Of a stretch of DNA of 64,000 bases, positions 16,010 through 22,736 are shown piece by piece; the stretch's first letter is position 1, and each line of letters begins with the position of its first letter. The notes beneath the pieces are model-generated. The model saw nothing but the letters and a program-made list of their open reading frames with translations. It was not told the origin of the DNA and ran no database searches. The DNA lies in the NCBI GenBank assembly GCA_040005095.1, contig JBDTZN010000002.1:1-64000 (forward strand), read 5' to 3'. The translations under genes and the position numbers were made by a program. This stretch comes from UBA5186 sp040005095 (GTDB taxonomy: Bacteria > Actinomycetota > Thermoleophilia > Gaiellales > Gaiellaceae).

Positions 16010-16374
16010 GAGGCCAGGTCGAGTCGGTATCGCTCCGCCAGGCGCTCGATGTCGCGCTTGTAGAAGAGCTTGATCCGCGTCCCCGGGTAGCGCTCGCGCA
16101 GCTTCCGCACCTTGCGGTTCTTGCGGGTCACGAGCGACTGCTTCATCACGGTGATCTCGAGGTAGAGGTCTTGCTCGGGCAGGTAGAAGTCGGGCCGAAA
16201 CGCCTCGACGACGCGGCCGTCCGGATCGCGCTCGAGCACGAACGATCGCGGTTCGTAGTCCCAGGGGACGCCGTAGTAGTCGAGCACCTTGGCGCACTCG
16301 AGCTCGGCGGCATTCTGGAAGCGCGGTGGCTTGGCTCCACAATATGCCTGGAAACGCTGGGATTCCGGCGGCAC
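16006..16374 (-). CDS. PD-(D/E)XK-like small nuclease-fold protein
   Basis: 122 residues from GTG 16374. The core reads FRPDFYLPEQDLYLEITVMK, giving Asp62, Glu73 and Lys78 in the spacing of a PD-(D/E)XK nuclease active site. RKNRKVRKLRERYPG and KLFYKRDIERL follow. It is similar in shape to DUF559 or Holliday-junction-resolvase-like proteins. The stop overlaps the proposed hpt start, so the two are cotranscribed. A minus-strand -10 TACCCT (16387-16382) lies seven bases upstream. Nuclease activity is inferred only. Confidence 0.65.
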   Translation of the reverse strand: MPPESQRFQAYCGAKPPRFQNAAELECAKVLDYYGVPWDYEPRSFVLERDPDGRVVEAFRPDFYLPEQDLYLEITVMKQSLVTRKNRKVRKLRERYPGTRIKLFYKRDIERLAERYRLDLAS

Positions 16375-16397
16375 TTACGGAAGGGTAGCAACGAGCC

Positions 16398-16426
16398 CGG
16401 ACAGGGCTCCCGGGCGGACTTACACT
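16398..16426 (+). promoter_or_regulatory. promoter of the cyclic diphosphoglycerate operon
   Basis: CGGACA (16398-16403), a 17-base spacer and TACACT (16421-16426), then six bases to ATG 16433. This predicts a leaderless mRNA for the four-gene operon that follows. Confidence 0.5.
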
Positions 16427-16432
16427 TCGCCA

Positions 16433-17239
16433 ATGGCACGCGAGAGTCTGTTCACGATCGCTCACCTCTCGGATCTCCATTGCGGAGGGCCGCATTTCGT
16501 CCCGACGCTGCTCGAGCGCGCCGTCACCGAGATCAACGAGCTGAAGCCCGACGCCGTCATCTGCTCGGGCGACCTCACGACGTTCGGGTTCAAGCAGGAG
16601 TTCATCCAGGCCAAGAGCTACCTCGACCGCATCGAGTGCGAGCACCTGGTGGTGATCCCTGGTAACCACGACTCGCGGAACGTCGGCTACGTCCACTTCG
16701 AGGACATGTTCGGCGACCGGAACTCGGTCCTCCGCGTGAACGGCGTCACCGTCGTGGCGGTCGACTCGACCGAGCCCGACCTCGACCACGGCCAGATCGG
16801 ACGCGGCCGCTACCGCTGGATCGAGGAGCAGTTCGCGGCCGACGAAGCTGACCTGCGCGTCTTCGTCTGCCACCACCACCTTCTGCCGGTGCCAGGCACC
16901 GGACGTGAGCGAAATGTCATCTACGACGCCGGCGACGCGATCGAGTGCCTGCAGCGCGCGCGGGTGCAGCTCGTGCTCTCGGGGCACAAGCACGTCCCGT
17001 ACGCGTGGAAGCTCGAGGACCTGTTCGTCATCAACGCGGGGACGGTCTCGTCGCTGCGCCTCCGGGGCAACACGCGGCCTTGTTACAACGTCGTCGAGGT
17101 CGAGGGGACGCACGTGGACGTCTGGCGGCGCTACCCGTTCCACGGGCAGGAGAAGATCATCCAGTTCTCGACCGACACGCTCGCGTACGAGAAGTACACG
17201 GCTCGGATCGAGGGGGAGGTAACTACGCGGTCCCGATGA
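16433..17239 (+). CDS. CpdA-like metallophosphoesterase
   Basis: 268 residues from ATG 16433. It has the full calcineurin-like motif set: Asp14-x-His16 (HLSDLHCG), GDLT 46-49, GNHD 77-80, HHH near 146-148 and GHKH 184-187. The length and motifs fit class III cyclic-nucleotide phosphodiesterase-like enzymes. It is the first gene of an operon with the cyclic 2,3-diphosphoglycerate enzymes, whose product is a cyclic phosphoanhydride, so a role in that metabolism is possible but unproven. Its stop overlaps the next ATG. A VPGTG stretch follows the HHH motif and is encoded by the core of the dispersed repeat; it may be native here. Confidence 0.82.
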   Translation: MARESLFTIAHLSDLHCGGPHFVPTLLERAVTEINELKPDAVICSGDLTTFGFKQEFIQAKSYLDRIECEHLVVIPGNHDSRNVGYVHFEDMFGDRNSVLRVNGVTVVAVDSTEPDLDHGQIGRGRYRWIEEQFAADEADLRVFVCHHHLLPVPGTGRERNVIYDAGDAIECLQRARVQLVLSGHKHVPYAWKLEDLFVINAGTVSSLRLRGNTRPCYNVVEVEGTHVDVWRRYPFHGQEKIIQFSTDTLAYEKYTARIEGEVTTRSR

Positions 17240-18417
17240 GGGCAGTGGCTCTGATCGACGGCGAGCATTACGCGCCGGTCGTGCGGGACGCGCTTGCGGC
17301 GCTGCCGTACGAGTTCGTGGGCGCGATCCTGGTCGGCGGAACCGAGAAGCTGCGCGGAGGAGAGGACTACGGCGTACCGCTCGTCGAGGACTTCGAGGGC
17401 GCGGAGGTCGTGGTCGATCTCTCCGACGAGCCCGTGCTCGGCCCGGCAGAGCGGATGCGCTGGGCGTCACGCTCGCTCGCGTCCGGGCTGCCTTACATCG
17501 GCTCGGACTTCCGCTTCGATCCTCCGTCGTTCGCGGCCTTCCGGCTCCCGTCGCTGGCGGTGATCGGGACCGGCAAGCGTGTCGGCAAGACCGCCGTTTC
17601 GGGCCACGTCGCGCGGCTGCTGGCCCGCGACCGGGAGGTCGTCGTCGTGGCGATGGGGAGGGGCGGACCGGCGACTCCGGAGGTGGCGGACGTGCGGCCG
17701 ACGGCCGACTCGCTGCTGGAGCTGTCGCGCTCCGGCCGGCACGCGGCGTCGGACCACCTCGAGCTCGCCGCGCTCGCCGGGGTCGTGACCGTGGGCTGCC
17801 GGCGAGCCGGAGGCGGCCTCGCAGGCCAGGTCTTCGAGTCAAACGTCCTCGAAGGTGCACGCATCGCTGCGGAGCTCCAGCCCGACCTGGTGATCTTCGA
17901 CGGCAGCGGAGCTGCGATTCCGCCCGTCGACGTCGATCACCGGATCCTCGTTGCCAGGACAGATCGCGACGCGACTGCGTACCTCAACCCGTATCGCGTG
18001 CTCATCTCGGATCTGGTCGTCCTCGTCGGCGACGGCGATTCGGAGCCGATACGCGCCGTGAAGGACGTGCCGGTCGTGCGCGCCGAGCTCCGGCTCGCGC
18101 CGGTGGAGCCGCTCGCCGGGCGCCGAACGGCGGTGTTCACGACGGGGCCTGCTCCCACCGAGCACCTGGACGGCGAGATCGTCGCCGTCTCGCGCAACCT
18201 CGCGCATCGCGAGCGACTGCGCGAGGATCTGGCGGCGGTGGAGGCCGACGTATTCCTCGTGGAGATCAAGGCGGCGGCGATCGATGTGGTCGCCGAGGCT
18301 GCGCGGGAGCGTGGAGTCGAGCTCGTCTTCGCGGCGAACGAGGTCGTCTCGCGTCCGGGTGAGCTCGGTCTCGACGACGAGGTCGCGAAGCTCGTCGCGC
18401 CGGCGGTGCGCGCATGA
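17236..18417 (+). CDS. cpgS: cyclic 2,3-diphosphoglycerate synthetase
   Basis: 393 residues from ATG 17236 (ATGA overlap with the previous stop). It begins MRAVALIDGEHY and has a P-loop GTGKRVGKTA at 111-120, then VFESNVLEGARIAAELQPDLVIFDGSG. This matches the ATP-dependent enzyme that cyclises 2,3-diphosphoglycerate through an intramolecular phosphoanhydride, first known from Methanothermus. The following gene encodes 2-phosphoglycerate kinase, which makes the substrate, so assignment and context agree. The product is a thermoprotectant and phosphate store in methanogens; its role in an actinobacterium is unclear. Confidence 0.88.
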   Translation: MRAVALIDGEHYAPVVRDALAALPYEFVGAILVGGTEKLRGGEDYGVPLVEDFEGAEVVVDLSDEPVLGPAERMRWASRSLASGLPYIGSDFRFDPPSFAAFRLPSLAVIGTGKRVGKTAVSGHVARLLARDREVVVVAMGRGGPATPEVADVRPTADSLLELSRSGRHAASDHLELAALAGVVTVGCRRAGGGLAGQVFESNVLEGARIAAELQPDLVIFDGSGAAIPPVDVDHRILVARTDRDATAYLNPYRVLISDLVVLVGDGDSEPIRAVKDVPVVRAELRLAPVEPLAGRRTAVFTTGPAPTEHLDGEIVAVSRNLAHRERLREDLAAVEADVFLVEIKAAAIDVVAEAARERGVELVFAANEVVSRPGELGLDDEVAKLVAPAVRA

Positions 18418-19328
18418 GTCACCGCAGGCATGCGGCGCCGCTGCCGCTCGGCGGCGAGGACGGGCTGCCGTATTCGAAGGGCCTGATGGCGCGCGCGCTC
18501 ATTGCCGCGGGCGTTTCGGCGGTGCGCTCCTACGAGCTGGCGAGCCGGATCGACGGGGAGCTGACCGACACAGCGCGGCACTCGATCGAGCTCGAGCGCT
18601 GCCGCGAGGTCGCGCAGGAGGTCCTCGGCGACGACGAGGGTGGGGCCGCGATCGACCGGCTGCTCCGCTTCCGCGACCTGCAGGAGCTCGACCTGCCGAT
18701 CATCCTGCTGGTCGGGGGGGCGACCGGGACGGGCAAGTCCACGGTTGCGACCGAGGCTGCGCACCGGCTCGGGATCACGCGCGTGACCTCCACCGACTTC
18801 GTCCGGCAGACCATGCGCGCGTTCTTCTCGATGGACTTCATGCCCTCGATCCACTACTCGAGCTTCGAGGCCGACCAGGCGCTGCGCGTCCCCGAGGACG
18901 CGGAGGATCCGGTGATCTCGGGCTTCCTCGAGCAGACGCGGAACGTGGCAGTCGGCGTGCAGGCGTCGATCGACCGCGCGCTCGAGGAGGGCTGGTCGAT
19001 GGTGCTGGAGGGCGTGCACCTGGTACCGGGACTAGTCCCGCAGCGGCCTGTCCGGGGTGCGCTTGTCGCCCAGTGCGTGCTGACGATCGACGACGAGGAT
19101 GCGCACGCGTCCCATTTCTGGGTCCGGGACGTGTCCTCCGACGGCGTGCGACCCGTCCACAAGTACCTCGACCGGCTGCCTGACATCCGTCGCGTACAGG
19201 AGCTGATCGTGGGCCGAGCAGCTCGTGCCGGCGTCCCGGTGATCGAGAACACGAACATGGAGGCGTCGATCCGAACCGTGATGGACCTCGTGCTCGATGG
19301 AGCGGAGCGGCTGGAGGCCGTGTCGTGA
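18414..19328 (+). CDS. 2-phosphoglycerate kinase
   Basis: 304 residues from ATG 18414, overlapping the cpgS stop. The N-terminal ~55 residues (YSKGLMARALIAAGVS then YELASRI) resemble the ATP-cone found at the start of archaeal 2-phosphoglycerate kinases. A kinase domain follows, with P-loop GGATGTGKST at 101-110 and TSTDFVRQTMRAFFS. It phosphorylates 2-phosphoglycerate to 2,3-diphosphoglycerate, the first committed step toward the cyclic compound. The stop overlaps the next GTG. Confidence 0.88.
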   Translation: MSHRRHAAPLPLGGEDGLPYSKGLMARALIAAGVSAVRSYELASRIDGELTDTARHSIELERCREVAQEVLGDDEGGAAIDRLLRFRDLQELDLPIILLVGGATGTGKSTVATEAAHRLGITRVTSTDFVRQTMRAFFSMDFMPSIHYSSFEADQALRVPEDAEDPVISGFLEQTRNVAVGVQASIDRALEEGWSMVLEGVHLVPGLVPQRPVRGALVAQCVLTIDDEDAHASHFWVRDVSSDGVRPVHKYLDRLPDIRRVQELIVGRAARAGVPVIENTNMEASIRTVMDLVLDGAERLEAVS

Positions 19329-20329
19329 CCGAGACCGAGCGGCCGTCCGCGACGGTCGTAACCGAGGCTGCGGTCGCGTGCATCTGCGAGTCCTGTGTGC
19401 GCGCGACCGAGGCGTCGGCGCTCGCGAGCGCGCGCTGGCTCGGACGCGCCGACGTCGAGGGCGCCGAACGGGCCGCCTTCGAGGCGATGGCGCGTCCGCT
19501 GCGTCACCTTCCCGTCGACGGCCGGATCGTCATCGGTGTGGAGGACGGCGAGCTCGGTTTCGGGACGGCGATCGGCTCGGGTGGGCCCGAGAGAGATCTC
19601 GCGCTCGATCCGCTCGAGGGGCGCGGCGTCGTCGCGCGAGGCGGAGGCGGCGCGATGTCGATGCTCGCGGTGGGTGACCGCGACGCGCTCCTGACCCTTC
19701 CGGACATGTACATGCGGAAGATGGCAGTGGGGCCGCGCGCCCGCGGCCACATCGACCTGCGCAAGCCTGTGGCCGTGAACGTTCAGGCGATCGCGGAGGC
19801 ATTCGGGCGGCGCGTGGCCGACGTGACGACGATCGTGCTCGACCGTCCGCGGCACCACGACCTGATCGAGGAGATCCGTGCGTCAGGCGCGCGGATCAAG
19901 CTGATTCAGGACGGCGACGTGACGGCGTCCATCTCGGCCGCGGTGCGCGGAACGAACGACCATCTGGCGATCGGGATCGGCGGGACGCGCCAGGCGATCC
20001 TGTCGGCTGCCGCCCTCCGTTGTCTCGGCGGGGAGATCCAGGCGCAGCTCTGGCCGACGTCACGGCGCGAGATCGAGCAGGCGCGCGAGCAGGGGGTCGA
20101 CGACGTCGAGCGGATCTTCACCACGGAGGATCTCGTCGCCGGCGAGACGATCTTCGCCGCGACGGGCGTGTCGAACGGCGACCTGCTGCGCGGCGTGCGC
20201 TTCCTCGCCGACAGCGCGCGGACGCACTCGCTGGTCATGTGCACGCGCTGCAACTGGGTGCGCTTCATCGACGGGATCCACTTCTTCGTGCGTGACCGCC
20301 GCGAGGAAGTCCGCTTGCTCGGCCCGTAG
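19325..20329 (+). CDS. glpX: class II fructose-1,6-bisphosphatase (GlpX)
   Basis: 334 residues from GTG 19325 (GTGA overlap). The GlpX signature is clear: GEDGELGFG-like start (IGVEDGELGFGTAIGSGG), DMYMRKMAVGPRARGHIDL, and ATGVSNGDLLRGV near 278-290. The enzyme removes the 1-phosphate of fructose 1,6-bisphosphate in gluconeogenesis. Coupling to cyclic 2,3-diphosphoglycerate synthesis suggests that the operon ties lower-glycolysis intermediates to gluconeogenic flux. Followed by a repeat element. Confidence 0.92.
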   Translation: MTETERPSATVVTEAAVACICESCVRATEASALASARWLGRADVEGAERAAFEAMARPLRHLPVDGRIVIGVEDGELGFGTAIGSGGPERDLALDPLEGRGVVARGGGGAMSMLAVGDRDALLTLPDMYMRKMAVGPRARGHIDLRKPVAVNVQAIAEAFGRRVADVTTIVLDRPRHHDLIEEIRASGARIKLIQDGDVTASISAAVRGTNDHLAIGIGGTRQAILSAAALRCLGGEIQAQLWPTSRREIEQAREQGVDDVERIFTTEDLVAGETIFAATGVSNGDLLRGVRFLADSARTHSLVMCTRCNWVRFIDGIHFFVRDRREEVRLLGP

Positions 20330-20336
20330 CGCCGCG

Positions 20337-20405
20337 GCCAGTGCCAGGCACGAGCCATGTCCGGTGCCTCGCACCAGCCGTGTCCCGCCCCTGGCACTGG
20401 CGGTT
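20337..20405. repeat. REP-like repeat pair in inverted orientation
   Basis: The left arm is GCCAGTGCCAGGCAC followed by GAGCCATGTCC. The right arm, about 45 bases on, is CCCTGGCACTGGC in reverse orientation. The two arms can pair over about twelve bases, like a REPIN (two REPs facing each other). It fills the gap between glpX and the next promoter. Confidence 0.7.
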
Positions 20406-20430
20406 GGGGGGCTGGGGCTAGACTGAGTCC

Positions 20431-20730
20431 GTGCCCACGCGAGACGAGGTAGTCGAAGCCCTCCGCCAGGTCGAGGATCCCGAGCTCGGGATGGACATCG
20501 TCGATCTCGGCCTCTTCTACGACGCGGAGATCGAGGGATCGAAGGTGAAGATCATCCATTCGCTCACGTCGATGGGGTGCCCCGCAGGTCCGATGATCCA
20601 GGAGGACATCCACTCCGTGGTCGCGGCGTTGCCGGACGTCGAGGACGTCGAGATCGAATTGACGTGGGACCCGCCGTGGACGCCCGACAAGATGTCCGAC
20701 GACGCGAAGTTCATCCTTGGGATCGGCTAG
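20431..20730 (+). CDS. MIP18/DUF59 family protein (SufT/PaaD-like)
   Basis: 99 residues from GTG 20431, with a -10 box TAGACT (20419-20424) six bases upstream. The N-terminus VVEALRQVEDPELGMDIVDLGL and the cysteine-containing LTSMGCPAGPMI are the family signature. These proteins help assemble iron-sulfur centres or, as PaaD, support a di-iron monooxygenase. No suf or paa genes adjoin here, so a general Fe-S maturation role is likelier. Its stop shares a CTAG with the convergent oxidoreductase. Confidence 0.85.
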   Translation: MPTRDEVVEALRQVEDPELGMDIVDLGLFYDAEIEGSKVKIIHSLTSMGCPAGPMIQEDIHSVVAALPDVEDVEIELTWDPPWTPDKMSDDAKFILGIG

Positions 20731-21722
20731 TCCGGGATTCGCAAGACGATCTTCCCGAGCTGCTCGCCGGCCTCGAGGCGCTCGTGCGCGGCGCGGGCCT
20801 CCGCGAGCGGGAAGACCTCGTCGATGACCGGCTTCGCGCGACCGCTCCTCACGAGCTCGTAGGCGCCTTCGAAGTCGTCGGGCGTGCCCATCGTCGAGCC
20901 ATAGATCGTCAGTTGCTTCCACCAGATGCGGTGAAGGGCCGCGGGCGGGTTCGGGCCCGACGTCGCGCCGCAGACGACGATGCGACCGCCGGCGCGGACG
21001 ACCTGCAGGGACGTCTTCCACGTTGCCTCACCGACGTGCTCGACGACCAGATCGACCCCCCGTCCTTCGGTCGCGTCCTTGACGGCTTCGGCCACGTCTC
21101 CGGTCGAATGGTTGGCCACCGCGTCGGCGCCGAGTTCGATCGCCCGCGCGAGCTTCGCGTCGCTCGACGACGTGACGAGGACGTTCGCGCCGAGCGCCTT
21201 CGCGATTGCGAGTGAGGCGGTCGCGACGCCGCCGCCGATCCCCCAGACCAGAACCCACTCTCCGGGCGCGAGGCGGGCGCGCGTCGCGAGCATCCTGTAG
21301 GCCGTCTCGAAGACGAGCGGGAACGCGGCCGCCTCTTCGAAGGACAGCTCGTCGGGGAGCGGGTAGACGTTCGTGGCGGGCACCGCGATCAGCTCGGCAT
21401 GGGTGCCGTCGGTGTGCTCACCGATCACTGTGATTGTCTCGCCGTGCAGGATCCCGGGGTTGAGTACCACGCGCTGCCCGGGGTCGAAGCCTTCGACGCC
21501 GCCGCCCAACGACTCCACGAGACCGGCCCCGTCCGCGCCGAGGATCCGAGGCTTCGGAACCGACGGCAGGCCCTTGCGCACCCAGAGGTCGAGATGGTTC
21601 AACGAGGCCGCTCGTAGCCGGACGAGAACCTGGCCAGTGCCTGGCACCGGATCGGGGGCATCCTCGTAGCGGAGGACCTCCGGCCCGCCGTCCTCGTGGA
21701 TCCGCACGGCCTTCACGGGCAC
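20727..21722 (-). CDS. zinc-independent MDR alcohol dehydrogenase / quinone oxidoreductase
   Basis: 331 residues from GTG 21722; a second GTG two codons later is possible. The medium-chain dehydrogenase fold shows as SLNHLDLWVRKG, GADGAGLVESLG, then a nucleotide-binding VWGIGGGVATASLAIAKALGA and VVEHVGEATWKTS. The cysteine and histidine ligands of catalytic zinc are not evident, so it resembles QOR-type NADPH reductases. Near residue 26 it reads PVPGTGQVLVR; this stretch is encoded by the repeat core at 21637-21647, in a place where homologs usually have a similar PG-rich turn. Substrate unknown. Confidence 0.82.
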   Translation of the reverse strand: MPVKAVRIHEDGGPEVLRYEDAPDPVPGTGQVLVRLRAASLNHLDLWVRKGLPSVPKPRILGADGAGLVESLGGGVEGFDPGQRVVLNPGILHGETITVIGEHTDGTHAELIAVPATNVYPLPDELSFEEAAAFPLVFETAYRMLATRARLAPGEWVLVWGIGGGVATASLAIAKALGANVLVTSSSDAKLARAIELGADAVANHSTGDVAEAVKDATEGRGVDLVVEHVGEATWKTSLQVVRAGGRIVVCGATSGPNPPAALHRIWWKQLTIYGSTMGTPDDFEGAYELVRSGRAKPVIDEVFPLAEARAAHERLEAGEQLGKIVLRIPD

Positions 21723-21731
21723 AATCGTCTC

Positions 21732-22736
21732 ATGACGGCGGACGAGTTGACGCAGCTGGCCGAACGGCTAGGCCTCGACGCGGTCGGCGCCGCGCCTGCC
21801 GAACCGTACGTCGAGACGGAGCGTCATATCGCCGAACGCCGCGCCCGCGGTCTCTTCGCGGACATGCGCTTCACGATGGCGCAACCCGAGACCTCGTGCC
21901 ATCCCGAACTGCTGCTACCCGGCGCTCGCAGTGTGATCTCCGCCGCGCTCTGCTACTGGGCGCTAGGGCCAGTGCCAGGCACAGGGCATGGCCGCATTGC
22001 CCGGTATACGTGGAGCGATCGCTACGCCGAGCTCCGGGAGAAGCTCGAAGCGCTTGGCCGAGAGCTCGGCGGCAACTACCGCGTCCTCGTCGATGCGAAC
22101 CAGCACGTCGACCGCGAGGCGGCGGCGCGCTCGGGTGTCGGCTTCTATGGCAAGAACACGCTCCTGATCACACGGCGCCACGGTTCGTGGGTCGTGCTCG
22201 GCACCCTCATCACCGACGTCGAGCTCAATCGGACTGCGGTGCTCGACGCGAACTGCGGGTCCTGCACGCTCTGCATCGACGCCTGCCCGACCGACGCGCT
22301 CGACGAGCCCGGTGTGCTCGACGCGACCCGCTGCCTGTCCTACTGGACGCAGGCGCCCGCGCCGATTCCGGAGCCGTACCGCGCGCCTCTCGAGGATCGC
22401 GTCTACGGCTGCGATATCTGCCAGGACGTCTGTCCCTGGAACCGTGGCGTGGAGAAGAGGCGCGCGGGCCAGTCTCTTCCGGAGGGCGCGACGCCCCACG
22501 TCTCGCTCGTCGACTGGCTCGAGGCTGACGGCACCGAGCTCGTCGACCGCTTCGACCGGCTCTACGTCCCCGGCAACGACGCGCGCTTTCTCCGCCGCAA
22601 CGCGCTCGTCGCGGTCGGGAACACCTGCGGCGCCGAGCACCGGCCCCTGCTGGAGCGGTTCGCCGCCGGCGACGACCCGCTGCTCGCCGAGACTGCGGAC
22701 TGGGCGCTGGAACAGCTGGCGACGCGGACGGGCTAG
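21732..22736 (+). CDS. queG: epoxyqueuosine reductase
   Basis: 334 residues from ATG 21732; a CACAAT -10-like box sits six bases upstream. Two 4Fe-4S cluster motifs are present: NCGSCTLCIDACP (about 175-187) and CDICQDVCPWN (about 227-237), after an N-terminal DUF1730-type domain. QueG uses cobalamin to reduce epoxyqueuosine to queuosine in tRNA, the last step of the pathway; queA and tgt lie 15 kb away. Residues 80-87 (PVPGTGHG) are encoded by a copy of the dispersed repeat. The stop shares a CTAG with the convergent pafBC gene. Confidence 0.9.
   Translation: MTADELTQLAERLGLDAVGAAPAEPYVETERHIAERRARGLFADMRFTMAQPETSCHPELLLPGARSVISAALCYWALGPVPGTGHGRIARYTWSDRYAELREKLEALGRELGGNYRVLVDANQHVDREAAARSGVGFYGKNTLLITRRHGSWVVLGTLITDVELNRTAVLDANCGSCTLCIDACPTDALDEPGVLDATRCLSYWTQAPAPIPEPYRAPLEDRVYGCDICQDVCPWNRGVEKRRAGQSLPEGATPHVSLVDWLEADGTELVDRFDRLYVPGNDARFLRRNALVAVGNTCGAEHRPLLERFAAGDDPLLAETADWALEQLATRTG
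21967..21993 (+). repeat. REP-like repeat inside queG
   Basis: GGCCAGTGCCAGGCAC followed by AGG and GCATGGCC. It differs from the intergenic copy at 30921-30947 at only three of 27 positions and reads in frame as PVPGTGHG. Confidence 0.75.

Noticed and set aside
16889..16899. Exact repeat core in the CpdA-like phosphoesterase as a recent insertion
   Set aside because: I recall a similar PGTGRERN stretch after the HHH motif in homologs, so the protein sequence is probably native; no GCCATG box follows at the usual spacing.
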